Assembly (NCBI RefSeq): GCF_004349235.1
Contig: NZ_SMKY01000023.1
Span: 1-57,661 of the forward strand
Length of the DNA: 57,661 nucleotides
Direction: 5' to 3'
DNA from: Actinomadura darangshiensis
GTDB taxonomy: Bacteria > Actinomycetota > Actinomycetes > Streptosporangiales > Streptosporangiaceae
Position 1 is the stretch's first letter, and every line of letters starts with the position of its first letter. Shown piece by piece: positions 7,765 to 15,484 of this stretch. A program made the translations under genes and the position numbers. Below the pieces are notes generated by a model. The model was not told the DNA's origin, did not search any database, and was given only the letters and a program-made list of their open reading frames with translations.

Positions 7765-9246
7765 TCAGCCGCGGGTGCGGCGGGCGGCGGCGGTGCGGCC
7801 GGCTCGGCGGCCGAAGAAGGAGCCCTCGCCCAGTTGGGTGCCCGAGCAGTAGCCGGCGCCGTCCTGGGCGATGTTGGACGCGCAGGCCCCGGCCGCGTAG
7901 AGGCCCTCGATGACCGTCCCGTCCGGCCGCCGGACCTCGCCGTCGAGCGTGGTGGCCATGCCGCCGAGCGTGAAGCCGGCGTACAGGGCGGTGCCGAGGC
8001 TCAGGTCGTAGACGCCCCACGGGCCCTTGGCCTGCGGCGCCAGCCAGTCGGGGTGCTTGTGGAAGTCGGGGTCCTCGCCGCGGACGGCGTGCTCGTTGTA
8101 GCGCGCCATGGTCGAGGCGAGGGAGCCCTGGGGCAGGCCGAGGCCCGCCTCCATCTCCTCGATCGTCTCGTAGCCGTCCTTCAGGGGGACGAGCGGCATG
8201 CGCTGCTCTTCCATGTGGTCGCTGTCGGCGATCAGGTATGCCGTGGCACCGGGCTGTTCGAGGACGAAGTACGAGGTGCGCGCGTGGTAGCTGTCCTCGG
8301 CCACGAAGCGCTCGCCGCGGCTGTTGACGATAATCCCCTTGACCAGCGACGACGGCGGGTAGAAGGGCGCGGTGATGAACGGCTCTTCCATGTGTTCGAG
8401 CGCGGCGCCGGCCGACTGGCCCAACCGGATGCCGAGGCCGTCGTCGTAAGTGCTGCCCAGGGTGAACAGTTTCCCGCCGAGGGGCGGCGTGTAGGTGGCG
8501 ACCATGTCCGGGTTCATCACGAAGCCGCCGGCCGCGATCACCACACCGGTGCAGCCGATGACGCCGCTCTGGTCGAACTTCCGCCACGCGACACCGGTGA
8601 CCGCGCCATTTCCGGTGACCACCAGATTGGTCGCGCCGGTCTCGTAGCGGACCTCGACGCCCGCTTCCTCGATCCGGTCCCGCAGCAGGTCCATGACGAT
8701 TTTCGTGCCGTCGGTGTCGCCGGGCACCGGCACCTTGTGGCCTCTCGGCGCCGGGACGATCTCGTCGCGGAACGGCCATACCTTCTCGTTGCCGGTGAAC
8801 ATCAGGCCCTCGGTGCCGGGCTGGATCACCGCCTTGCCGGGAAAGTAGGACCGCTCGAACTCGAAGCCCAGCGCCTCAAGCCAGTCGAAATGAGCGACCG
8901 ACCCTTCGCAGTAGGCGCGGATCTTCTCCTCGTCGGGGTTCTTGGTGCTCGCCATCAGGTAGCGCACCATCGCCTCGACCGTGTCCTGATGGCCGGTCGC
9001 CTGCTGGACGGCGGTGCCCCCGCCCAGGTAGAAGTGGCCGCCCGACATGCTCGACGTCCCGCCGTGGACGGCGGCGCGCTCCAGAAGCAGGACCCGGGCT
9101 CCTGATCGGGCGGCTTCCAGTGCGGCACAGCCGCCGGCGATTCCGAAGCCGACCACGACCACGTCGAACTGCTCGGCATCGCCGGGGAGATCCGCTGCCG
9201 GTATCACCTGGGGGACGGTCAGCCCCGAAGAGGATTGCGAGTTCAT
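7765..9246 (-). CDS. FAD-dependent oxidoreductase, 3-ketosteroid-delta1-dehydrogenase / fumarate reductase-like
   Basis: A 493-residue flavoprotein. The N-terminal dinucleotide site reads VVVVGFGIAGGCAALEAARSG (about 29-49), followed by LLLERAAVHGGTSSMSGG. The C-terminus carries the second FAD element GLYAAGACASNIAQDGAGYCSGTQLGEGSFFGRRAG. This layout fits the FAD_binding_2 family, which includes 3-ketosteroid-delta1-dehydrogenases and soluble fumarate reductases. It is third in a minus-strand operon with an SDR and a dihydrodipicolinate-reductase-like enzyme behind a KstR-type palindrome, so a steroid or related alicyclic substrate is inferred. The start has AAGG at the end of the SDR gene. 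Its exact reaction is unproven. Confidence 0.8.
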   Translation of the reverse strand: MNSQSSSGLTVPQVIPAADLPGDAEQFDVVVVGFGIAGGCAALEAARSGARVLLLERAAVHGGTSSMSGGHFYLGGGTAVQQATGHQDTVEAMVRYLMASTKNPDEEKIRAYCEGSVAHFDWLEALGFEFERSYFPGKAVIQPGTEGLMFTGNEKVWPFRDEIVPAPRGHKVPVPGDTDGTKIVMDLLRDRIEEAGVEVRYETGATNLVVTGNGAVTGVAWRKFDQSGVIGCTGVVIAAGGFVMNPDMVATYTPPLGGKLFTLGSTYDDGLGIRLGQSAGAALEHMEEPFITAPFYPPSSLVKGIIVNSRGERFVAEDSYHARTSYFVLEQPGATAYLIADSDHMEEQRMPLVPLKDGYETIEEMEAGLGLPQGSLASTMARYNEHAVRGEDPDFHKHPDWLAPQAKGPWGVYDLSLGTALYAGFTLGGMATTLDGEVRRPDGTVIEGLYAAGACASNIAQDGAGYCSGTQLGEGSFFGRRAGRTAAARRTRG

Positions 9247-9252
9247 CCGCGG

Positions 9253-9990
9253 TCAGCCTTTGTGCGGGATCTGGTTGACGGTGCCTCCGTCAATGACGAA
9301 TTCCGATGCGGTCGCGAACGAGGACTCGTCGCTGGCGAGGAAGACGACGAAGGAGGCCACGTCTTCGGGCTGACCGGGGCGTCCGAGCGGAATGGGCACC
9401 ATGTCGTCGGGAATGCCTTCGGTGATCGGGGTGCGGATCAGCCCCGGATGCAGCGAGTTGACCCGGACGCCGTGCGGGGCGAGTTCGATGGCGACCGACT
9501 TGGTCAGACCGCGCAGCCCCCATTTCGAGGCGACATAGCCGTGCGCCCAGGACGTGCCGCGCAGGCCCTCGATCGAGGAGTTGTTGATGACCGAGCCGCC
9601 CCCGGCAGCGATCAGCGCGTCGGCCGCCGCGCGCATGCCGAGGAACGCGCCGGTGAGGTTGACGTCGATGATCTGCTGCCATTTCTCCAGCTTGAACCGG
9701 TTGATGGCCGCGCCGTTGGCGATCCCCGCGTTGTTGAACAGCACGTTCAGGCGGCCGAACTCGCGGACGGTGGTCTCGACCGCGGCCGTCCAGTCCTCGG
9801 GGCTCGTCACGTCGAGGTGCACGTAGCGGCCCGCGTCGCCCAGCTCGTCCGCGACGGCCCTGCCCTCGTCGTCGAGGATGTCGCCGATCACGATCTCGGC
9901 GCCCTCGGCGGCCAGCGCGCGGGCGGCGGCCGCTCCGATGCCGCGCGCTCCCCCGCTGATCAGGGCGACCTTTCCGTCCACACGTCCCAT
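9253..9990 (-). CDS. Short-chain dehydrogenase/reductase, hydroxysteroid-dehydrogenase-like
   Basis: A 245-residue classical SDR. It has the cofactor motif SGGARGIG (about 12-19), an acidic residue after beta-2 (GDI) that favours NAD, the NNAG motif, and a Ser ... YVASK catalytic set (Tyr about 152, Lys about 156). The sequence around SIEGLRGTSWAHGYVASKWGLRGLTKS resembles 3alpha/20beta-hydroxysteroid dehydrogenases. It lies between a reductase gene and the flavoprotein gene with 6-15 base gaps, and the start has a GAGAGGA ribosome site. The likely job is oxidation or reduction of a ring hydroxyl/ketone in the same pathway as its neighbours. Confidence 0.88.
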   Translation of the reverse strand: MGRVDGKVALISGGARGIGAAAARALAAEGAEIVIGDILDDEGRAVADELGDAGRYVHLDVTSPEDWTAAVETTVREFGRLNVLFNNAGIANGAAINRFKLEKWQQIIDVNLTGAFLGMRAAADALIAAGGGSVINNSSIEGLRGTSWAHGYVASKWGLRGLTKSVAIELAPHGVRVNSLHPGLIRTPITEGIPDDMVPIPLGRPGQPEDVASFVVFLASDESSFATASEFVIDGGTVNQIPHKG

Positions 9991-10005
9991 GGCCGGTGTC
10001 CTCTC

Positions 10006-11091
10006 TCAGTGGGCCAGCGCCGTCGCGAAGACGCCGCGGGCGGTGTTGAAGGGCAGGTCGAGCGGCGTCCGCAGGCCCGGCGGCGCCGCCACGACGTCGG
10101 GGATCGAGTTCACGATGCGGCCGGCGCCGGCGGCGATCGCGGCGTGGTTGTGGTCGCCGTGGGCGCTGGTCGGGCAGACGTCGACGCGATAGGACGGCTC
10201 GCCGGTGATCTCGACCCGGTAGGAGCCGCCGTCCTGCGCGGGCTGCGGCCAGTCGGGGCGGAGGTCGCCGCGCAGCCGGGTCGTGTGGTCGATGACGAGC
10301 ACCTCCTTGCCCGCGGCGACGCCGGTGATCTGGAACCGCATGCCGGCCACGCCGCCCGCGGGGATGTGCCCTGCGGCCACGTCGAACGCCTCCGGCGCCG
10401 GCTCCAGCTCGAACCACTCGGTGATGTCGTCCAGCTCGAAGCCGAACCCCTTCGCCATCATCCGGAGGCTGACGCCCCAGGACGCCGCCAGGATGCCCGG
10501 CTTGAACATCTTCGGGAGGTCCCCGGCGGGCCGTCCGAAGCCCATGAAGTCGAACACGACCGGGCCGCCGTCGTAGGACGCGTAGTCGGCGATCTCCGAG
10601 CAGCGCACCTGCTCCACCTTCTGGCAGGTGCTGGCGAGCGCGAAGGGCAGCAGGTCGTTGACCCATCCGGGGTCCACCCCGGTGGCGAGGAGGCTCGCCC
10701 CGCCCGCCCGGCAGGCGTCCTCGACCGGGTCGATCATGCGGTCCGGCAGCAGGTTCCAGGGATAGATGAGCGGCACCGGCGAGGAGGCGACGACGTTGCT
10801 GCCCGAGGCCAGGATCTTCGCGATGTCGCCGAGCGCCTCGAACAGGCGGGTCTCCCCGATCGCGCAGTAGACCGTGCACTCCGGACCGGCGGCCAGCGCC
10901 GCGTCCAGGTCGCCGGTGGCGGCCACCCCGGTGACGACGTCGAGACCGGCGAGCTCACCGGCGTCCCGCCCGATCTTCTCCGGGTTCGACACGACCAGCC
11001 CGGCGAGTTCGAAGCGGGGGTCCTCGATGAGCTGCGACAAGGCGATGCGCCCGACGTTGCCGGTCGCGACATGAAGGACGCGGATGGCCAT
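10006..11091 (-). CDS. NAD(P)-binding dihydrodipicolinate-reductase-like oxidoreductase
   Basis: A 361-residue protein beginning MAIRVLHVATGNVGRIAL, a Rossmann fold with the GxxGxxG variant of the dihydrodipicolinate reductase N-terminal family. The rest resembles the mycobacterial/actinobacterial group annotated as DHDPR-like or 2,4-diaminopentanoate-dehydrogenase-like, not DapB: it is about 100 residues longer than DapB. It is the first gene of the minus-strand operon. A longer open frame reaches 12027 but reads antisense across the LLM gene, so ATG 11091 is used. A KstR-type palindrome lies 64-77 bases upstream, in the divergent promoter region. Confidence 0.8.
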   Translation of the reverse strand: MAIRVLHVATGNVGRIALSQLIEDPRFELAGLVVSNPEKIGRDAGELAGLDVVTGVAATGDLDAALAAGPECTVYCAIGETRLFEALGDIAKILASGSNVVASSPVPLIYPWNLLPDRMIDPVEDACRAGGASLLATGVDPGWVNDLLPFALASTCQKVEQVRCSEIADYASYDGGPVVFDFMGFGRPAGDLPKMFKPGILAASWGVSLRMMAKGFGFELDDITEWFELEPAPEAFDVAAGHIPAGGVAGMRFQITGVAAGKEVLVIDHTTRLRGDLRPDWPQPAQDGGSYRVEITGEPSYRVDVCPTSAHGDHNHAAIAAGAGRIVNSIPDVVAAPPGLRTPLDLPFNTARGVFATALAH

Positions 11092-11154
11092 GGTGCTCCT
11101 CAACGGGTGGGACGACGCCTGTCGGACAGCTGTCCAGTCACTATTCCAGAACAG

Positions 11155-11168
11155 TAGAACACGTTCTA
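11155..11168. promoter_or_regulatory. KstR-type operator palindrome in divergent promoter
   Basis: TAGAACACGTTCTA fits the published 14-bp KstR consensus TnnAACnnGTTnnA at every fixed position and has perfect 6-bp arms. It lies between the reductase operon (minus) and the LLM oxidoreductase operon (plus), just ahead of a candidate -10 box. A second half-site AGAAC begins at 11148. A KstR-like TetR protein is encoded at 52004-52609. Confidence 0.75.
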
Positions 11169-11172
11169 GTAT
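11167..11172 (+). promoter_or_regulatory. Candidate -10 box, leaderless start of LLM gene
   Basis: TAGTAT ends seven bases before the ATG at 11179, so transcription would start at or next to the A of the start codon. No ribosome site precedes the ATG. The box overlaps the end of the KstR-type palindrome, as expected for a repressor that blocks polymerase. Confidence 0.5.
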
Positions 11173-11178
11173 GACGCC

Positions 11179-12021
11179 ATGCGCAACGGCATCGTGCTCT
11201 TCACCTCCGACCGCGGCATCGCCCCGGCAACGCTCGCGAAGGCCGCGGAGGAGCGCGGCTTCGACACCCTCTACGTGCCCGAGCACACCCACATCCCGGT
11301 GCGCCGGGACGCGCTGCACCCGACCGGCGGCAAGGACCTGCCCGACGACCGCTACATGCGCACCCTCGACCCCTGGGTGTCGCTGGCGACCGCCGCCGCG
11401 GTGACCGAGCGGATCGGCCTCGCGACCGCGGTCTCGCTGCCGGTGGAGTCCGACCCGATCACCCTCGCCAAGACGCTCGCGACCCTGGACCACCTGTCCG
11501 GCGGCCGGGTGACGGTCGGCGCCGGCTTCGGCTGGAACACCGACGAGCTGGCCGACCACCACGTCCCCGCCGCGAAGCGCCGCACCGTCCTCAAGGAGTA
11601 CCTGGAGGCGATGCGCGCCCTGTGGACGCAGGAGGAGGCGTCCTACGACGGCGAGTTCGTGTCGTTCGGGCCGAGCTGGGCCTACCCCAAGCCCCCGCAG
11701 GGCCGGATCCCGGTGATCATCGGCGCGGGCGGCGGCCCCAAGACCATGAAGTGGATCGCCGGCCACGCCGACGGCTGGATGACCACCCCGATCGAGACCG
11801 GTGTCGCCGCGAAGGCCGGCCTGCTGCGCAAGGAATGGGACGAGGCGGGCCGCGAGGGCGACCCCGACGTGCGGATCCTCGTCGCCAAGAAGCCCACCCC
11901 CGAAGACCTCGCCGAATGGTCCGGCGCCGGCGTGTCCGAGCTGATCTGGGGCGTGCCCGACGCCGACGACACCACGGTGCTCACGTACCTCGACAAGACG
12001 GCCGCGCGCCTCGGCCTCTGA
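11179..12021 (+). CDS. LLM-class F420-dependent oxidoreductase
   Basis: A 280-residue luciferase-like monooxygenase-fold protein. Family landmarks include MRNGIVLFTSDRGIAP, the VTERIGLATAVSLPVE strand-helix unit, LDHLSGGRVTVGAGFGWN and PVIIGAGGGPKTMKWIAGHADGW, which match the F420-dependent class (the TIGR03619-like group). It would transfer hydride between reduced F420 and a carbonyl or alkene. It probably has a leaderless transcript and sits directly downstream of a KstR-type palindrome. The KstR regulon of M. tuberculosis includes an F420-type oxidoreductase (Rv3520c), which supports a steroid-linked role; the substrate is unknown. Confidence 0.88.
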   Translation: MRNGIVLFTSDRGIAPATLAKAAEERGFDTLYVPEHTHIPVRRDALHPTGGKDLPDDRYMRTLDPWVSLATAAAVTERIGLATAVSLPVESDPITLAKTLATLDHLSGGRVTVGAGFGWNTDELADHHVPAAKRRTVLKEYLEAMRALWTQEEASYDGEFVSFGPSWAYPKPPQGRIPVIIGAGGGPKTMKWIAGHADGWMTTPIETGVAAKAGLLRKEWDEAGREGDPDVRILVAKKPTPEDLAEWSGAGVSELIWGVPDADDTTVLTYLDKTAARLGL

Positions 12022-12049
12022 CCCCACCCGCGTGCAAGGAGACCGGCAG

Positions 12050-13300
12050 ATGCCCCACCCGCCAGCGAGCCGCTACGCAGACCTGTCCAGGGAGGAGCTC
12101 GCGGTCGTCGTGCCCGAGCTGCTGCTGATCGGACAGCTCATCGACCGCTCCGGGATGGCGTGGTGCATCTCCGCGTTCGGCCGGGAGGAGATGGCGCGGA
12201 TCGCGATCGAGGAGTGGGCGGCCGCGAGCCCGATCTACACCAGGCGGATGCAGCGGGCGCTCGGCTACGCCCCCGAGGTCCCCGGGAAGGGCGACGTCCC
12301 GACCATCTTCAAGGGCCTGCAGCTCGACATCGGCGCTCCGCCGCAGTTCATGGACTTCCGCTACACCGTCCACGACCGGTGGCACGGCGAGTTCCACCTC
12401 GACCACTGCGGCGCCCTGATGGACGTGGAGCCGATGGGCGAGGCGTACGTCCGGTCCATGTGCCACGACATCGAGGACCCCACCTTCGACGCGACCGCCG
12501 TCGCGACCAACCCGAAGGCGCAGGTGCGGCCCGTCCACCGCCCGCCGCGGCAGCCGGCCGGACGGCACCCCCACTGCGCGTGGACCGTGATCATCGACGA
12601 GGCGTACCCCGACGCGCAGGGCATCCCCCTGCTCGCCGTCAACGAGCGTTCCCGCGCCGCGAACCTGGAGCTGGCACCGATCGACCCGGCCGGCGACGGC
12701 CTCGCCGGCTACACCGGCCCGCTGCTGTCCGACCTGGACTTCGCCGCGTTCTCCCGGTCCGCGCTGGCCCGGATCGCCGACGAGGTGTGCCTCCAGATGC
12801 ACCTGCTGAACCGCGCCTTCACCCTCGCCGTGGCCGAACGCGCCGCCGACGCGGGCGAACTGCTCGGGATCCGCCGCAAGCAGCTGGTGGGGATCGCCGG
12901 CATCGCCGCGGAACGGCTCGCCCGCGCCCTGGACCTGCCGGGCGACGCGGAGGCGGCGGCCCGCCTCCTGGCGGTCCATCCCATCCTCAATCCGTCGGCC
13001 TACGTCGATGCCGGCATCGACGGCGCGAACGTCGACGTCCGCCCGTCCGCCGCCCACGAGGACGATGCGTGGATCTCGCTGTGCGGCCCGGAGTGGACGA
13101 CCCCGCTCCAGGCCGTCGTCCGCGCCGTGGACGACCATCTCGGCGTCGAGGCCACCGGTACCGCCGACGGATGGCGGCTGACCGTCGTCCGCCGCGACGA
13201 GCCGGCGCCCGAATCCGACGAGGTCGCCGTCGTGCGGTTCAGCACCGGCTCCGACTTCGCCTTCGAGCCCCGCCGCTCCCTCCCGATCACACCCGTCTGA
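12050..13300 (+). CDS. Uncharacterised conserved-looking protein in KstR-linked cluster
   Basis: A 416-residue soluble protein with no signal peptide or obvious membrane span; I do not recognise a named family. Features that look functional: a helical N-terminus with IGQLIDRSGMAW and EEMARIAIEEW; a His/Cys/acid-rich centre (HGEFHLDHCGALMDVEPMGE, about residues 111-130) followed by MCHDIEDPTFD; a proline/histidine stretch RPVHRPPRQPAGRHPHC; and an alpha-helical C-terminal half. The HxxHC-acid grouping could bind metal. The ATG at 12050 is chosen because AAGGAG stands eight bases upstream; a GTG at 12032 would precede that site. It follows the LLM gene by 28 bases and probably shares its transcript. 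Confidence 0.8.
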   Translation: MPHPPASRYADLSREELAVVVPELLLIGQLIDRSGMAWCISAFGREEMARIAIEEWAAASPIYTRRMQRALGYAPEVPGKGDVPTIFKGLQLDIGAPPQFMDFRYTVHDRWHGEFHLDHCGALMDVEPMGEAYVRSMCHDIEDPTFDATAVATNPKAQVRPVHRPPRQPAGRHPHCAWTVIIDEAYPDAQGIPLLAVNERSRAANLELAPIDPAGDGLAGYTGPLLSDLDFAAFSRSALARIADEVCLQMHLLNRAFTLAVAERAADAGELLGIRRKQLVGIAGIAAERLARALDLPGDAEAAARLLAVHPILNPSAYVDAGIDGANVDVRPSAAHEDDAWISLCGPEWTTPLQAVVRAVDDHLGVEATGTADGWRLTVVRRDEPAPESDEVAVVRFSTGSDFAFEPRRSLPITPV

Positions 13301-13335
13301 CCCCCGTCCGACTCCCGACGCACGGAAGGTCGAAC

Positions 13336-14364
13336 ATGAAACGCCTGGCAGCCGCATTATCAGCCCTCACCGCCGCGACGGCCGTCCAAGCCCTGCCCGC
13401 CGGCACGCCGGTCGCGCACGCCGAGACCCTCGCGCCCGACCGCATCACCGTCACCGCCGCCGGGACCCCCGCCTACCGGCTTCAGGACGACCTGTCGTCC
13501 GGCGGCATCACCGTGACCGAAACGGTGGGCGACTACACCACCGACAAGATCGTCGGACAGGGCGCCCTGCCCGGCACGAGCGGCGGGACCGCCCAGGTCG
13601 GGTTCCAGATCAGCCGCTCGGTCCTCACCCTCTCGGGGACGTTCACCCTGCACGACCCCGGCGCCGGCGTGCAGATCACCGCCAACGTGCTCGGCGGCGT
13701 CCGATCACCCTCGGACGGCACGGTCACCTGGCAGGGCAAGGGCACCGTCGAGCGCGGCGGGCAGTCCTCCACGCAGACGGTGAGCTTCACCGTCTCGGGC
13801 GGCCCCGCCTCCCCCGACGTGGACGACCCCGGCTTCGTCAACGCGCTCCAGGACATCCTCATCGAGCGCTTCAACGCCGACCCGCGCCGCCTGTACGCGT
13901 CCGGGATGAGCAACGGAGGCTTCTTCACCAGCAAGATGGCCTGCGAGAACCAGCGGTTCGCCGCCTACGCGCCCGTCTCGGGCCAGCTTGAGGACCAGGG
14001 CGCCTGCCATCCGGGACGGCACGTCCCGATGCTGATGATCCACGGCGACGGCGACTTCATCGTCCCCTACAGCGGCGCCACCTCCGCCGCCCCGTTCTGG
14101 GCGCGCAACAACGGCTGCGCCGCCACGACCACCGACACCGACCTGCCCGACACCCACCCGGACGACAACACCACCGTCACGAGGCACACCTACAACGGAT
14201 GCCCGGCAGACGCCCCCGTGCTCCTCTACCAGATCAAGGGCGGCGGCCATAACTGGCCCGGCGGCACCCCCTTCCTAGGCCCCTTCCTGGGAGGCACCAC
14301 CTACGACATAGACGCCAACGAGGTCATCTGGAACTTCGTCTCCAACTTCCGCCTCCCCCGTTGA
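13336..14364 (+). CDS. Secreted PHB-depolymerase/feruloyl-esterase-family hydrolase with replaced N-terminal half (chimera)
   Basis: A 342-residue exported protein. The signal peptide ends near VAHA|E (about 30). Residues about 155-342 are a clear esterase of the PHB depolymerase/LpqC family: nucleophile motif GMSNG, MLMIHGDGDFIVPY with the Asp, and GGGHNWPGG with the His, so the triad is complete. The part that should precede it, the first beta strands and the LHG oxyanion-hole loop, is absent. In its place is a threonine/glycine-rich beta-type segment (about 31-150) that I do not recognise. The two parts join in frame near SGGPASPDVDDPGF. This looks like a deletion fusion of two secreted-protein genes, and activity is doubtful. 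GAAGG precedes the ATG. Confidence 0.75.
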   Translation: MKRLAAALSALTAATAVQALPAGTPVAHAETLAPDRITVTAAGTPAYRLQDDLSSGGITVTETVGDYTTDKIVGQGALPGTSGGTAQVGFQISRSVLTLSGTFTLHDPGAGVQITANVLGGVRSPSDGTVTWQGKGTVERGGQSSTQTVSFTVSGGPASPDVDDPGFVNALQDILIERFNADPRRLYASGMSNGGFFTSKMACENQRFAAYAPVSGQLEDQGACHPGRHVPMLMIHGDGDFIVPYSGATSAAPFWARNNGCAATTTDTDLPDTHPDDNTTVTRHTYNGCPADAPVLLYQIKGGGHNWPGGTPFLGPFLGGTTYDIDANEVIWNFVSNFRLPR

Positions 14365-14365
14365 G

Positions 14366-14820
14366 GTCGGCGATGGCGCGGAGGATGCCGGCGCGGGCCG
14401 CTTCCGGGGTTGTTACGGCTATGAGGACGTAGTACGCCAGGCCCTCCGCTTGGGCCACCAGGTCGACTGCCGTGGCCTCGGGGTCTGCGGCGGGTGGAGG
14501 AGAGCGGCGTCTCTGCGTATGAGGTCGGCTACCTGGTCGTGGAAGCGGGTGTAGTCGGCGCGCTTTCGAGGTCCTCGCCGACGAGCGCCCTGATGCGGGC
14601 GCTGCTCAGCTCGTTGCCGCGGTCGAAGGCCGCCTCGACGAGCTTCTGCTTGGTGGGGAAGTAGTGCTGGACGCGTCCCGCCGACACTCCGGCCTGCGCC
14701 GCGACCTCGGCCAGCGACACGGCCGGGAGCCCGCGCTCGGCGACGACCGCGAGCACCGCGTCGGCGATCTGCCGCCGCCGCGCCCCGTGCTCGACGCCCG
14801 GCCCGCTGGACGTCTCCGTG
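14366..14820 (-). pseudogene. Broken TetR-family regulator (paired with MFS remnant)
   Basis: The minus strand encodes a good TetR N-terminus (HGARRRQIADAVLAVVAERG and SLAEVAAQAGVSAGRVQHYFPTKQKLVEAAF), but the gene is broken. After GEDLES the frame shifts and roughly 40 codons seem lost. YTRFHDQVADLIRRDA continues in a second frame, then EATAVDLVAQAEGLAYYVLIAVTTPEAARA in a third. The last codons run into the 3' end of the esterase gene without a native-looking stop. Its start codon is missing: the first TetR-like codons abut the MFS fragment on the other strand. It most likely once repressed that divergent efflux gene. Confidence 0.75.
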
Positions 14821-15469
14821 GTGAACGTCGCGCTGCCCTCGATCCAGGCGTCCCTGCACTTCGCGGACGCGGACCTGCCCTGGGTCGCGGGCGCATACAC
14901 CCTCACCTTCGCCGGGTTCCGGCTGCTCGGCGCCACCGTCCTGGCTCCGGCGACCCTGACCGTCCTCACCACCACGTTCCCGGAGGGGCCCTCAGCGCAC
15001 CCGCGCGCTCGCCGACCGGCGCCGGGCCGGGCGCGCCACCCGCCTCGACCTTTCCGGCGCGGCATCGGTCACCGCCGGTCTGGCCCTGTTCGCCTACGGC
15101 ATCATGCAGGCCGGGCCCCGCGGCTGGGACGACCCGGTGACCGTGGCCGCCCTCGCGGTCGCGACCGTCCTGCTCGGCGGGTTCGTCTTCATCGAGACGC
15201 GCCTGGCCCGCAACCCGCTGATCCCGCCACGGTTGTTCCGCGTCCGGGCCATCTCCGCCGGGAACGCGGTGATGCTGCTCGCGGGCGCCTGTTTCCAGGG
15301 GCCGATGTGGTGCTTCCTGACGCTCTACATGCAGGACGTCCTGCACTACACCGCGTCGCAGACCGGCCTCGGCTTCCTCCCGCACACGCTGCTCACCATG
15401 ATCGTCGGCCTGCGGGTCACGCCGTGGCTCATGCGGCGCACCGGCGACCGGACCGTGGGCCGCCGCGTC
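14818..15469 (+). pseudogene. Remnant of an EmrB/QacA-type MFS drug exporter
   Basis: The plus strand encodes pieces of a DHA2-type exporter. VNVALPSIQASLHFADADLPWVAGAYTLTF comes from helices 1-2 without the start codon or first strand. TVLAPATLTVLTTTF comes from a later region after an internal deletion. In another frame, LDLSGAASVTAGLALFAYGIMQAGPRGW continues through LIPPRLFRVRAISAGNAVMLLAGACFQGPMWCFLTLYMQDVLHYTASQTGLGFLP. Homology stops near RRTGDRTVG, where the dicarboxylate carrier gene ends on the other strand. The gene has lost its 5' end, its 3' end and one or more internal segments, and is frameshifted near 14990. Confidence 0.8.
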
Positions 15470-15484
15470 GCTCCTTCTGCCGGC

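Noticed and set aside
5558..8779. A 1073-codon minus-strand frame joining permease and flavoprotein regions
   Set aside because: Only the last 356 codons (FecCD permease) are protein-like; the upstream part is an out-of-frame shadow of the first permease and the flavoprotein.
11124..11135. GGACAGCTGTCC palindrome next to the KstR-type site
   Set aside because: Perfect but only 12 bp, with no second copy seen and no known consensus match; it could be chance in GC-rich DNA.
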